A stretch of 64,000 nt of DNA from Salicibibacter cibarius (GCF_016495725.1 NZ_CP054705.1:4402001-4466000); one strand, 5' to 3'; shown: positions 35,139 to 44,274, counted from the first letter of the stretch. A program made the numbers and translations. Notes: generated from the sequence alone by a model not told the origin.

Positions 35139-36614
35139 ATGATGAAATACTTACAAAATCTCGGTCGCTCGTTAATGTTACCGGTCGCGGTCTTGCCTGC
35201 TGCCGCGATTCTCGCCGGTATCGCCCACTGGATTCTCAACTTCGCGGAAGATAGTGTAATCGCTAACTATATGATGGCCGGCAGTGATGCTATTCTTGGC
35301 AGCCTCGGTATTTTGTTTGCTGTCGGTGTTGCCATTGGCATGTCGAAAGATCAACATGGAGCCGCTGGATTAAGTGGCCTTGTCGCCTTTTTGGTCACCA
35401 CACAAGTGCTGGAAACCGAATCTGTTTCAGCTTTACTAAGCATTGATCCGGAAAATGTCAATATGGCTTTTGACGAGGAGATCATTGAGAATGTGTTTAT
35501 TGGAATTTTGTCGGGGATTATAGCTTCGATCATGTACAATCGTTTCAGCCATGTACGATTGCCGGACGCACTTGCCTTTTTCAGTGGCAAACGTTTGGTT
35601 CCGATTATGAGTGCGGGTGCCATGTTAGTCATATCAGCGGTATTATTTTTTGTATGGCCGATCGTTTATGGATGGCTGGTTACCTTCGGTACTTGGATCA
35701 TGGATATGGGTGCAACCGGCGCAGGTTTATACGGCTTCTTTAATCGATTGCTCATTCCAACCGGACTTCATCATGCGTTGAATAATGTTTTCTGGTTTGA
35801 TCTCGCGGGGATTGATGATATTGCTAGCTTTTGGAACAGCGAAGGGGAACAAGGCATTACCGGTCGCTACTTGGCAGGATTCTTCCCGATCATGATGTTT
35901 GGTCTTCCCGCCGCCGCTTTAGCCATGTATCACACAGCAAAAACGAAGCGGAGAAAACAAGCAGCATCCCTATTGATGGCTGCCGGGTTCGCTTCCTTCT
36001 TTACAGGTGTAACGGAGCCGCTTGAATTTTCTTTCATGTTTTTGGCCCCGCTTCTCTATGTCGTGCATGCTGCTTTAACCGGACTGTCCCTCTTCATCGC
36101 AGCAACGTTCCAGTGGACCGCCGGCTTCAGTTTCAGTGCCGGCTTCGTGGATTATACCCTTAGTTTGGCGGTACCGATTGCGAATCAACCGTATATGTTA
36201 CTCGTTCAAGGTTTGTTCTTTGCCTTTCTTTACTACTTCCTGTTCCGTTTCTTAATTCAAAAATTCGACTTAAAAACGCCGGGACGAGAAGACGAGGAAG
36301 TGGTCGCCCAAACAGAAGGCAGTGAACCAGCAGCCGGAGACGCCGCTCCTACTTCCCAAAAGGATAAAACCACCGTTATGGCAGAAGAGATTTATGAAGG
36401 CCTTGGCGGAGACGAAAACGTTACATCCATTGATAACTGTGTTTCCCGCTTACGGATTGAAGTGGGCGATATGGATAAAGTAGATCAAGAAAAGATTAAA
36501 GCAGCCGGTGTTCCGGGCGTCAATGTCGTCGGTCAGCACAATATACAAGTTGTCGTCGGGACACAAGTCCAATTCGTAGCCGATGAAATGATTAAAATTC
36601 GAAACCGGGAATAA
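35139..36614 (+). CDS. nagP: PTS EIICB component, N-acetylglucosamine/glucose type
   Basis: Phosphotransferase permease of 491 residues. EIIC (residues 1-375) shows RSLMLPVAVLPAAAILAGI, the GlcNAc/glucose-type block RLLIPTGLHHALNNVFWFD and GVTEPLEFSFMFLAP. A linker leads to EIIB with its phosphorylated Cys in SIDNCVSRLRIEV (about 428). No EIIA is attached, so a shared one is needed. The sequence favours GlcNAc, which matches the MurNAc genes next door. Two possible ATGs (35139, 35142) follow AAAGGTG. Confidence 0.86.
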   Translation: MMKYLQNLGRSLMLPVAVLPAAAILAGIAHWILNFAEDSVIANYMMAGSDAILGSLGILFAVGVAIGMSKDQHGAAGLSGLVAFLVTTQVLETESVSALLSIDPENVNMAFDEEIIENVFIGILSGIIASIMYNRFSHVRLPDALAFFSGKRLVPIMSAGAMLVISAVLFFVWPIVYGWLVTFGTWIMDMGATGAGLYGFFNRLLIPTGLHHALNNVFWFDLAGIDDIASFWNSEGEQGITGRYLAGFFPIMMFGLPAAALAMYHTAKTKRRKQAASLLMAAGFASFFTGVTEPLEFSFMFLAPLLYVVHAALTGLSLFIAATFQWTAGFSFSAGFVDYTLSLAVPIANQPYMLLVQGLFFAFLYYFLFRFLIQKFDLKTPGREDEEVVAQTEGSEPAAGDAAPTSQKDKTTVMAEEIYEGLGGDENVTSIDNCVSRLRIEVGDMDKVDQEKIKAAGVPGVNVVGQHNIQVVVGTQVQFVADEMIKIRNRE

Positions 36615-36621
36615 TGCATGA

Positions 36622-36653
36622 GAAAGCGAACAGCCCCCTCACTGTTCGCTTTC
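36622..36653. terminator. Bidirectional terminator shared by the PTS and mupG genes
   Basis: GAAAGCGAACAG (36622-36633) pairs with CTGTTCGCTTTC (36642-36653). T-rich tract follows on the + side (TTTCTCC); the stop codon of convergent mupG (36639-36641) lies in the loop. Confidence 0.75.
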
Positions 36654-37742
36654 TTTCTCCAAACGTTCAATAAAGCAAAAACGTTCTCCTTCACGCAAAA
36701 CATTCAATATCGGAAGATCTCCTGCCAACACGTGACCGACAACATTCACCTTCTCACTTGCCGAAAGGTCGGTTTTTGTTATTTGAAGCTCCCCTTGGTA
36801 GCGTCCGTATTGTTCGTTGTCTATTGTAATGGTCCCCGTCGGCCTTGCCCCGCCACCATTCGCTGGTATTTTCACGTTTCCGCACCTCGCATAAGGACGA
36901 GACGTTTGTGAACGCACCACATAATCGGCCTTATCCATCCGCTGTTGATGCGTTTGCAAAACAAGCGCCTGAACCGATTCATCTTCAAAAGGGCCTATTC
37001 GGACCATCATAGACACAACGGCCTTATTTTCGAAGATTTGAAATGCCTGCATACTTTTTTCGGAAATGTCCGTGTCCCCGACCAATACTTTATCAGTATC
37101 CGCCATTCGCCAAAGTACAAGCGCCGCGGCAAACGGATGGACATGGCGTTGATCTTCAACGGTAGGCACCCCTGCGTATACGGGTCCTCTTTTCACGCCA
37201 TCGCCTGCAACGAAAGCCACCGTCCGGATTCCAAAAGAATGAAACAAAGCATTTTTTTGTTGAACGTCTTGCAACGGCAATCCCGTTTCCGGTCGTGGGT
37301 AAAAATTATGCCAGGCTTCTGTATTCTCAACATGAAGACCCTTTTCCAAATAATTTTGCAGCGTTTCCCGATCAACGGTACCCGCGTTTAACGCTACTTT
37401 CATTTGCTTGGAAAATGAAACAATTTGATCAGGAGAAAAACCAACATCCGCCCTAAGACCGCTCACCCCCCAATGCAAAAGTTCCCCGGCATGTTCCCAA
37501 CATAACCCCAGATGGGAAAAAGATGCAGGTGAGACATCCGCAAACAATTCCATTTCATGTTCGCGCACTTGCTTCCCTAACACACGCAAAGCAGTTTTAT
37601 ATGTACCGGCATCATCTTCAGGGATATGCAGCGATGTGAAAACGGTCTGAAAACCCGCTCGTTTCATCTTCGAGAGTAACCGTTGCTGCTTTTCTTCCGA
37701 TTGCTGTCCTAAATAAACGGAAAAACCTTTCATTTTTTTCAC
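36639..37742 (-). CDS. mupG: 6-phospho-N-acetylmuramidase, MupG-like (DUF871)
   Basis: A 367-residue protein with an N-terminal TIM barrel (FTSLHIPEDD, WGVSGLRADVGF, HNFYPRPETGL) and a C-terminal cyclophilin-like domain (GPVYAG, then ARPTGTITIDNEQYGRYQGE). MupG cleaves imported MurNAc-6-P disaccharide in murein recycling. B. subtilis has mupG with murR-murQ-murP; here it lies downstream of murQ-murP on the same strand but is separated by 570 bp that include array E. Its 3' end runs into the terminator of the convergent PTS gene. Confidence 0.88.
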   Translation of the reverse strand: MKKMKGFSVYLGQQSEEKQQRLLSKMKRAGFQTVFTSLHIPEDDAGTYKTALRVLGKQVREHEMELFADVSPASFSHLGLCWEHAGELLHWGVSGLRADVGFSPDQIVSFSKQMKVALNAGTVDRETLQNYLEKGLHVENTEAWHNFYPRPETGLPLQDVQQKNALFHSFGIRTVAFVAGDGVKRGPVYAGVPTVEDQRHVHPFAAALVLWRMADTDKVLVGDTDISEKSMQAFQIFENKAVVSMMVRIGPFEDESVQALVLQTHQQRMDKADYVVRSQTSRPYARCGNVKIPANGGGARPTGTITIDNEQYGRYQGELQITKTDLSASEKVNVVGHVLAGDLPILNVLREGERFCFIERLEKESEQ

Positions 37743-38089
37743 CTCTTAGTAAAACTTGGCTTGCGTCTAGTGGTCTGGGTCAGGAATTTTTCCTAAAAAC
37801 TGTACACAAAAATCGTGAGATGTGGTCAAACGATCTGAATTAGGATGATCGCCGAAAGCAGATCGATGGACGACTGCATACGGTCGATTGGTACGGGGGT
37901 TGAACATTTTGCACGATTTGTTCCATAGTATGGAGGTCAAACTGCCGAGCCCGTTCAATTATTTATAGGGGAAAGGACTTTGAACTTTCGGATTATAATG
38001 CATAATTGCTGACCATATATTCTTCGGCCAACGCCATTTCTACGTCGCAGGGAGGAGTGACAAACCTGTTCTCGTGTTCAAGCGGAGAG
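37743..38089. other. Intergenic stretch upstream of mupG
   Basis: No supported gene. A minus-strand frame at 37767-37958 has no SD and no recognisable domain. The sequence next to mupG would hold its promoter, but I see no convincing one. Confidence 0.3.
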
Positions 38090-38270
38090 AAATTCAACAA
38101 GCCGATTTTGTCCCAATAGAGGAAGACATACGGTTGCCAACGGGACGATAAACCTCTTTTCGTCCCATTTTAGAAAGAAAAGTGACGACCAATGGTACAA
38201 TAAACTCGATTTTGTTCCATTATAGGAAGGAAAACGACTTTCAATGGTACAATAAACCGTTAAACATTTT
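38090..38270. repeat. Array E: 52 bp phased inverted repeats, GGGACG/GGTACA type
   Basis: Units at about 38090 (decayed), 38142, 38194 and 38246, exactly 52 bp apart for the last three. Each holds GGGACG-13 nt-CGTCCC or the variant GGTACA-TGTTCC, with shared text AATAAAC after the left arm. Located between mupG and murP, 3' of murP. Confidence 0.85.
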
Positions 38271-38286
38271 TAAAGTGTAAATGAAA

Positions 38287-38310
38287 AGGTCCCCCCGAAA
38301 GGGACCCTTG
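38287..38310 (-). terminator. murQ-murP terminator
   Basis: AAGGTCCC pairs with GGGACCCTT around CCCGAAA; on the minus strand it is followed by TTTTCATTT. Lies 6 nt past the murP stop. Confidence 0.75.
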
Positions 38311-38315
38311 TTGTT

Positions 38316-39674
38316 CTACTCCAAGTTTTTGACCATTTCTTCCTTGAAACCAAACCAATACGTGAAGAGGAACCCAAACACATAAGCGATTAACAAACCG
38401 ATAATATAGGAAATATATTGTCCCTCCGCGATGATCGGGATCATAGATAAACCGGAAATGCCGATCCCTGTAGCACCGGTGCCAGCGACAGCCTGGAAAG
38501 CTCCGCCGACGGCCGCCCCTAAACAGGCGGTAACGAATGGGCGCCCCAGAGGCAAGGTTACCCCAAATAATAATGGCTCCCCAACACCGAGAAAACCTGC
38601 CGGCACTGTGCCTTTAACCCTATCTTTTAATTTCTGGCTTCTCGTTTTCACATAGACGGCAAGCGCCGCGCCTACTTGGCCGCCTCCGGCCATGCCAAGA
38701 ATGGTAAGAATCGGTGTGTGGCCGATCGTTTCGATAAAGTCCAGGTGAATCGGTGTCAATCCATGGTGCATGCCGATCATGACGAGTGGAAGGAAGAATC
38801 CGGCAAGGACAGCTCCCGCGATCGGGCCTCCGATCTCCAACAAGAAGTTAATGCCTATTTGTACCACATCGGAAAATCCGGCAGCAAGCGGTTGCAGTAC
38901 GATAAGGGTCGCGAATCCAACGACAAGAACGGTAATGAATGGCGTTAGGAGAATATCCAAGGCGGCGGGCACGAATTTGCGTACAAACCGTTCCACCATC
39001 GCCATCACCCAAGCCGCTAACAATGCCGCGAAAACCCCGCCCTGGCCGGCGACAAGTTCATCCCCGAAAAGCGTGATGGCTTCCAGTTCAGGATTGATAA
39101 TTAAAATACCGGCAACGGCACCGAGCGCCGGTGTTCCCCCAAATTCCCGAGCCGTCGTCCAACCGACGAGAATACTCAGAAAGGCAAAGAGTCCTCCGCC
39201 GATAACTTGCGCCATTTGCAACCAGGTCGTCTGTTCATCTACCCCGAGGTTTTCCGCGAGACCGGCACCTCCATTAATAAGCCCGGAAGCGATCAACGCC
39301 GGAATAAGAGGAATAAAAATATTTCCGATTCGTTTCAGAAAATTTTTAACCGGTGTTTTATTTTTTTGTTTCATTTGGGTTTTCGTATCCTCGGCCACGT
39401 GTTCATCTTCGTCTTCCCCTGCAGTTAAACCCGTCGTTTCCGAAAGGGCAATGGCCACTTTATTGGCGGTACCGGGCCCAAGAACGATTTGCAATGTCTC
39501 ATCTTCCACAACGCCCAATACGTCGTCCATGTTGCGGATTTCATCAAGTTGAACCTTTTCGTAGTCATGAAAATTCAACCGTAACCGCGTCATACAATTG
39601 GATATGGAGGCTATGTTTTCTTTTCCGCCCAAGTGGGATACCAGTTCTTGAACGATGGCTTCCTCTTTTCTCAT
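38316..39674 (-). CDS. murP: PTS EIIBC component, N-acetylmuramic acid type
   Basis: A 452-residue PTS permease. EIIB comes first, with phosphorylated Cys in SISNCMTRLRLNF (about residue 28), a linker around residue 95, then EIIC with about ten helices (IGNIFIPLIPALIASGLING, GMHHGLTPIHLDFIE). No EIIA domain. It starts 1 nt after murQ, so MurNAc uptake and etherase are one operon. Sequence type together with murQ supports MurNAc over sucrose or trehalose. Confidence 0.88.
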   Translation of the reverse strand: MRKEEAIVQELVSHLGGKENIASISNCMTRLRLNFHDYEKVQLDEIRNMDDVLGVVEDETLQIVLGPGTANKVAIALSETTGLTAGEDEDEHVAEDTKTQMKQKNKTPVKNFLKRIGNIFIPLIPALIASGLINGGAGLAENLGVDEQTTWLQMAQVIGGGLFAFLSILVGWTTAREFGGTPALGAVAGILIINPELEAITLFGDELVAGQGGVFAALLAAWVMAMVERFVRKFVPAALDILLTPFITVLVVGFATLIVLQPLAAGFSDVVQIGINFLLEIGGPIAGAVLAGFFLPLVMIGMHHGLTPIHLDFIETIGHTPILTILGMAGGGQVGAALAVYVKTRSQKLKDRVKGTVPAGFLGVGEPLLFGVTLPLGRPFVTACLGAAVGGAFQAVAGTGATGIGISGLSMIPIIAEGQYISYIIGLLIAYVFGFLFTYWFGFKEEMVKNLE

Positions 39675-39675
39675 T

Positions 39676-40572
39676 TTAAACCCCGCCTCTCACTGCCTTT
39701 TTAATAAACCCATCCGCTTGTGCAAGCATCTGCCGGGCATCTTTTTCCTTTACATCAGCAAGAATCATTACGATCGCCGTTTTGACGTGTTGGCCGGCCT
39801 CTTCAAATACCGTAATCGCCGTATCCTCGTCTACACCTGTCGCTTCCATAATAATGCGATGAGAACGCTTGTATAATTTTTCATTCGTGGGCTTTACATC
39901 TACCATTAAATTTTCATAAACCTTCCCTGCCCCAACCATGGATGCTGTGGAAATCATGTTCAAGATCAATTTTTGGGCGGTGCCGGCTTTCAATCGCGTA
40001 GATCCGGTGAGTACTTCCGCTCCCGTATTCACCTCCATCGGATAATCCGCATGTTCACTAATGACGGCTGATAAGTTGCAAGCGACACTTCCGGTCACAG
40101 CCCCGCATGAACGGGCATATTGCAAAGCACCCACAACGTAAGGGGTTCGCCCACTGGCGGCAAGACCGATCACGACATCATTTGCCGTTACGGAAAGGGT
40201 TTTTAAATCATGTTCCCCTGCTCCCCGTGAATCTTCCGCTCCCTCCTTTGCTTCTGTAAAAGCGGCCTCGCCGCCTGCCATTTGCCCAATGACGGTAGAT
40301 GATGGCACACCAAACGTCGGGCGGCATTCAACAGCATCGAGCAACCCGAGCCGTCCACTCGTGCCTGCTCCCACATAAATGAGCCGCCCTTTCGTTTGCA
40401 AAGACTTAGTAACCGCTTTCACTAATGGCGCAATTGCCGGCAAGACATGCCTTACCGCCTCCGTCGCATATTGATCTTCTTCGTTCATCGTTCGGAGAAT
40501 CTCATAGACAGTCATTTCATCCAAGTGCTCGCTTTTAGGATTTCTTCGTTCCGTTTCTAAGCGGTTAAACAT
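39676..40572 (-). CDS. murQ: N-acetylmuramic acid 6-phosphate etherase
   Basis: SIS-domain enzyme of 298 residues that removes lactate from MurNAc-6-P to give GlcNAc-6-P. Family blocks: YVGAGTSGRLGLLDAVECRP, GGEAAFTEAKEGAEDS (catalytic Glu), GLAASGRTPYVVGAL and STRLKAGTAQKLILNMIST. The ATG 40572 follows AAGGAAGGAGC; the frame above lacks an SD. No murR regulator gene is next to it, unlike in many Bacillus. Confidence 0.95.
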   Translation of the reverse strand: MFNRLETERRNPKSEHLDEMTVYEILRTMNEEDQYATEAVRHVLPAIAPLVKAVTKSLQTKGRLIYVGAGTSGRLGLLDAVECRPTFGVPSSTVIGQMAGGEAAFTEAKEGAEDSRGAGEHDLKTLSVTANDVVIGLAASGRTPYVVGALQYARSCGAVTGSVACNLSAVISEHADYPMEVNTGAEVLTGSTRLKAGTAQKLILNMISTASMVGAGKVYENLMVDVKPTNEKLYKRSHRIIMEATGVDEDTAITVFEEAGQHVKTAIVMILADVKEKDARQMLAQADGFIKKAVRGGV

Positions 40573-41327
40573 ACATGCTCCTTCCTTTATCAAATGTACA
40601 AAGCCCATTAAATATGAATGCAGTTACACAATATCCCAAATCTAGCACAATATCAATCAAAAACAATTAAAAAACTTGACTTATTGCCTAGGATGCCAAA
40701 AGTCAAAGTCTTTTTATATGAAAAACCACTTTGGTTCAAAGGCAATGGGAGACTTGGTTTTCTCTGAAGATAACATTTGAGGATCGTTTTGAGATATTCA
40801 ATGATTTTTCTCGTTTATTCACCATATTGAATAATTTTTGAAGCGAGTTACGCGCCTCAAATAGTATTCCACTTCATTTTTGGGGGCCAGAGGACGAAGA
40901 TCACCTCCGTTTTGGGCAAACATCCATTTTCATCGTAGATGGTGGCTACGGGCAGCGTAACCACATTGCTTCTTATTACTATCATCTGAACAATTTATAA
41001 ATTCTGCTAGTGTTAAAAAATTGCACGGCCATAAAGCAAGCGATCCTATTTTCACGATTAAATGATTTTTCCAAAGAACTCGTGATTATGTACATGCCTT
41101 ATACCCTTGTTTGGTAACGATACAGAGCCTTTCCCAACGAGGAAAGAAACGTGATGATTTTGGAAAACGATGAGGACTGTTATGATTTTCCTTTTTTGTT
41201 GTCTCATGCTAAGTCAAAAGACACTAAAATACGCAAGAGAAATAGGCACTCCTGCGCACTTTAGTATTTTTTCTTGGTTCCTATTCTACATATCATGTAA
41301 CTAGTATACAAGGGCTAACGCTATTAT
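40573..41327. other. Intergenic stretch upstream of murQ
   Basis: No gene found in about 750 bp. It contains the murQ promoter, an inverted repeat TTGACTT (40676-40682)/AAGTCAA (40700-40706), and a hairpin around 41222-41270 (ACTAAAATACGC with GCGCACTTTAGT, then TTTTTT) that could be a terminator without an obvious gene. Confidence 0.4.
40628..40656 (-). promoter_or_regulatory. murQ promoter
   Basis: On the minus strand TTGATA (40656-40651), 17-bp spacer, TATTGT (40633-40628), about 55 nt before the murQ ATG. A 7-bp inverted repeat lies 20 bp upstream of the -35 and may be an operator. Confidence 0.65.
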
Positions 41328-41876
41328 TCACGAATCCGCCAGTGCTTCTTTGAGCTGATCATCCGAATTGTTCCAGTATTCTTCACTAAACCCTTTCAAA
41401 TATTCCCGCAACATGTACCGGGATTTTTCATCCATAAGATCCACGACGACCCGGCCTTTTAAAGCTTTATCCATGTTGTTCACATGTTCAGGCATGCTTT
41501 TGTATCCTCTGCGAAAACGACTGCCTTCCGGAGGCTCAACTTCCCGATAAAAACGACAAGCTCCGACGCCATCATACTTTGGTTCCCCTTTTTCCGTATG
41601 GCCGGTCGTCACCCAAACCATCCAATATTCTCTCGGGTCGTTCAGTTCTTCTTTATTTTCGAGCAGCTTGACTTTCTTTTCAATTTCAGAACGGGCATGA
41701 ATGGCTCCCATATCTATAAACACTCGTTCATCAACAGGGTCAATAATGACTGGCGTTAAATGGTCAAGGCTTAGGGAACCTACCCCGAATCCACCGTGTC
41801 CATCTGTCGAATCTCCGCTTAATATATTAAAACCTGAACCTGTACGTTTCTCTTTATTTTTATTAAAAAGTTCCAC
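41328..41876 (-). CDS. ywhD: YwhD family protein
   Basis: A 182-residue soluble protein of unknown function that matches B. subtilis YwhD in length and in blocks such as GFNILSGDSTDGHGGFGVGS, VDERVFIDMGAIHARSEIE and YMLREYLKGFSEEYW. In B. subtilis ywhD lies near pbpG and speE, in the same chromosomal quarter as the other genes here. Monocistronic, ATG after GAGAGGA. Confidence 0.83.
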   Translation of the reverse strand: MELFNKNKEKRTGSGFNILSGDSTDGHGGFGVGSLSLDHLTPVIIDPVDERVFIDMGAIHARSEIEKKVKLLENKEELNDPREYWMVWVTTGHTEKGEPKYDGVGACRFYREVEPPEGSRFRRGYKSMPEHVNNMDKALKGRVVVDLMDEKSRYMLREYLKGFSEEYWNNSDDQLKEALADS

Positions 41877-41976
41877 GAGATCCTCTCCTCACTGAAGACA
41901 TTCTGCTTTTATCCAGTGTATCACAACATCCCCGTCCGTAAACAAGCAAACGTTTTCGCTATCTGATCGCAGAATA

Positions 41977-42028
41977 TAAAAATTACCCCTTGAAATAACG
42001 GTTTTAACGTTATCCCCAAGGGGTAATT
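41977..42028 (-). terminator. Terminator after the NlpC/P60 gene
   Basis: AATTACCCCTTG (41981-41992) pairs with CAAGGGGTAATT (42017-42028), with inner ATAACG/CGTTAT pairing; T-run on the minus strand (TTTTTATATT). Confidence 0.85.
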
Positions 42029-42055
42029 GATAACTAACCCATTTAACTGTGAAGC

Positions 42056-43300
42056 TTAAAGACTTCCGGCTCCGAGGTATTTGTCACCCCAATAGTAAGG
42101 GTCATCGATGCTATCGATCGTTACGCCGTTTGATGCACTTGCATGGATGAACTCACCATTTCCGATGTAGATACCCGCGTGGGATACACCGCCGCTAGTG
42201 TCAAAGAATACAAGATCGCCTTCGCTCGGATTCGATACGGGCGTGCTCATATTATACAAAGAAGTTGTGTCCGCACGATGATCAGGGCCTTGTCCATTTT
42301 GGTCTAACACATAGTTGATGAATCCGCTGCAATCAAATGCGTTCGGACCGTTAGCGCCATAACTATATGGCGTACCCATCTGTGCCATAGCAGTATCGAT
42401 CACACCGCCAGCGTCACCACTGTTGCCGGAATCTGAGCTTCCAGAGTTATTATCACCGGTTGAAACGCCTTGGACTTCCCCTCCGTCGCTTTCATTTCCA
42501 GCGTTGTCGCTACCGGAATTGTCGGATCCGCCGTCACCTTCGTTAGAGCTTTCACTTTCGGAAGTGCTGCCCTCGGAAGAAGTATCTTCTTCGGTGCTGC
42601 TCTCTTCAGAGGCATTATTCTCGGAAGTATTGCCTTCGGAACTGCTCTCTTCTTCAGAGGCGTTGCCCTCGGAAGCATTGTCTTCGGAGCTGCTCTCTTC
42701 TTCAGAGTTGTCTCCGGAGTTGTCACTGTTGCCGGTATTCTCGCTCGGCTGTCCTTCAAGGGCGCTTAACGTTGCCGATCCTGCTACTCCGAAGAAGTTA
42801 CCGGCAGGCGAAGAAACACCATGGTCTTGTTGAAAAGCTTTTACGGCACTTTCCGTTTGCGGGCCGAAGATGGAGTCGACACTTCCATCATAGTATCCCA
42901 AATCTTGAAGTTGCGCCTGAAGATCACTTACGGCTTCACCGGTGTCTCCATTAGACAAAGAACTTGAATTTTCGTCGGAACTAGTGGTTTCAGCTGAGGA
43001 AGAACCTTCAAGCGAACCGATCGTTTGCGGTCCTGCAACCCCAAAGAAGTTCCCCGCTTCCGAAGAAATGCCATGATCTTCTTGATACGCTTTTACAGCG
43101 CTTAGCGTTCTCGGACCGAACGTAGATCCTGTGGAACCTTGAAAGTAACCAAGATCTTTTAATTCTGTTTGCAACTCATTTACGGAGTCATTTACGTCTC
43201 CTTCGGACATGGAGTCTGCATCTACACTAAATGCGTCTGCAGCGTTTGGTGCGAATAGCAATCCTACTGCCACGACTGTACTTAAAGCATACTTTTTCAT
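42056..43300 (-). CDS. Secreted NlpC/P60 endopeptidase with two PG-binding domains
   Basis: A cell-wall hydrolase of 414 residues. A signal peptide (KKYALSTVVAVGLLFAPNAA) is followed by two PG_binding_1 repeats (QTELKDLGYFQGSTGSTFGP; QAQLQDLGYYDGSVDSIFGP), a very long Ser/Glu/Asn/Gly-rich linker (residues 185-300), and the NlpC/P60 domain with Cys in NAFDCSGFINYV, His in GGVSHAGIYIGNGEF and a third His in FIHAS. It should cut D-Glu to diamino acid bonds in stem peptides. ATG 43300 follows GAGTG; GTG 43312 is possible. A well-defined promoter lies about 180 nt upstream. Confidence 0.92.
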   Translation of the reverse strand: MKKYALSTVVAVGLLFAPNAADAFSVDADSMSEGDVNDSVNELQTELKDLGYFQGSTGSTFGPRTLSAVKAYQEDHGISSEAGNFFGVAGPQTIGSLEGSSSAETTSSDENSSSLSNGDTGEAVSDLQAQLQDLGYYDGSVDSIFGPQTESAVKAFQQDHGVSSPAGNFFGVAGSATLSALEGQPSENTGNSDNSGDNSEEESSSEDNASEGNASEEESSSEGNTSENNASEESSTEEDTSSEGSTSESESSNEGDGGSDNSGSDNAGNESDGGEVQGVSTGDNNSGSSDSGNSGDAGGVIDTAMAQMGTPYSYGANGPNAFDCSGFINYVLDQNGQGPDHRADTTSLYNMSTPVSNPSEGDLVFFDTSGGVSHAGIYIGNGEFIHASASNGVTIDSIDDPYYWGDKYLGAGSL

Positions 43301-43470
43301 AATGATATTCACTCATATATTGTTCGACATTTATTCGTCCGTAACTAGGTTTTTTCCATAGATGATAGATATGTACTAGATGTTTCTGAGACGAACGCAC
43401 TAACTGAGTGAATCGCCACCTCCCTGAATTGTGTAATTAGTATTGTCTTTCATTCTTCTATGAATGTCAT
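43301..43470 (-). promoter_or_regulatory. Long structured 5' leader of the NlpC/P60 gene
   Basis: Between the promoter and the ATG lie about 170 nt. They contain CACTCAGTTAGTG (hairpin) inside TTCGTC...GACGAA long-range pairing, and a strong SD-like GGGAGGTGG far from the start that could serve a 24-codon leader frame beginning GTG GCG ATT. The conserved blocks of the c-di-AMP riboswitch, often found upstream of such genes, are not seen. Function open. Confidence 0.4.
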
Positions 43471-43477
43471 ATATCGC

Positions 43478-43506
43478 ATTATAGATTCTAAACTTGGAAG
43501 TGGCAA
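43478..43506 (-). promoter_or_regulatory. Sigma-A promoter of the NlpC/P60 gene
   Basis: On the minus strand TTGCCA (43506-43501), 17-bp spacer, TATAAT (43483-43478). Confidence 0.75.
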
Positions 43507-43696
43507 TATCTTTTACCGTTTTGTATCTTAAATGTAATGTGGATAGACTATTATGCTATCCTACAGTTTTTTCAAAAATTAATAGGCAGGCGTCATGAAG
43601 GGAATGTTTACATAGATGTGGTTGTATGTGGAAACGGCTCGAGTTCTGTCGTAATCTTTTTGTAATCTTTTTGTTAAACCCAAATGATCTTTCCAA

Positions 43697-43734
43697 TTAA
43701 AAAACTCAAGGATCATTTTCGATGTCCTTGAGTT
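43697..43734 (-). terminator. ywfO-ywgA terminator
   Basis: ACTCAAGGA and TCCTTGAGT pair around a short loop; the minus strand then reads TTTTTTAATT. It lies just past the ywgA stop. Confidence 0.85.
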
Positions 43735-43748
43735 ATCCTTCAGCGACT

Positions 43749-44261
43749 TTAATTGAGATGCTGCCTCCAGCGTTCAATATGGGCATATGCCTGTTCAATA
43801 TCCCCTTCGGAATAGTTTTGCGTCTTCTTTAACATATGTACTTTTTTGATAATGTCTTCTTTATCTGCAGGTTCCAAAAAAAGGATCGTGGCGGTCAATT
43901 CAAGAAATTTGGATGAGCAAGCATTCATGTCTTCAATGACATTTTGCTGTTGTTCAAATGTTTCACGATCGTTCCCTTTTGTTTTCAGAAAATGTTCGCC
44001 ATTTGTAGCCACCTGATAGCGATATTGATAATACCCTGCCTTTTCTTCTTTGATTTCCGATATAAATCCAAATTGTTGCAGTTCTTCAAGGCGAAGGCTC
44101 AGCTCTTCGGAATACGGGCCATAGCGATGAAAATCGTACTTCTCATGAAACGGCATTCCTAATTTTTTACTGATAAAGACGATTTTTTGAAACTTCTTCC
44201 GTCCGGTTATTTCTCCAACCCTCTGTAATAATGACAAGACATTGACATGTTGGTTCAACAC
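43749..44261 (-). CDS. ywgA: YwgA family protein
   Basis: A 170-residue protein of unknown function resembling B. subtilis YwgA, with a winged-helix-like core (KFQKIVFISKKLGMPFHEKY, YGPYSEELSLRLEELQQFGF). The GTG at 44261 follows GGAGG by 8 nt; a TTG three bases later is possible. The coding starts 14 nt after the ywfO stop, and the same two genes are neighbours in B. subtilis. A regulatory or RNA-binding role is only a guess. Confidence 0.8.
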   Translation of the reverse strand: MLNQHVNVLSLLQRVGEITGRKKFQKIVFISKKLGMPFHEKYDFHRYGPYSEELSLRLEELQQFGFISEIKEEKAGYYQYRYQVATNGEHFLKTKGNDRETFEQQQNVIEDMNACSSKFLELTATILFLEPADKEDIIKKVHMLKKTQNYSEGDIEQAYAHIERWRQHLN

Positions 44262-44274
44262 ACAGCCTTCCTCC

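Noticed and set aside
37767-37958. Minus-strand frame of 63 codons upstream of mupG
   Set aside because: No SD, no homology recognised; listed as intergenic.
43301-43470. c-di-AMP (ydaO) riboswitch upstream of the NlpC/P60 gene
   Set aside because: Expected for such genes, but the conserved GGGGAACC and GGGGTGAATC-type blocks are not present.
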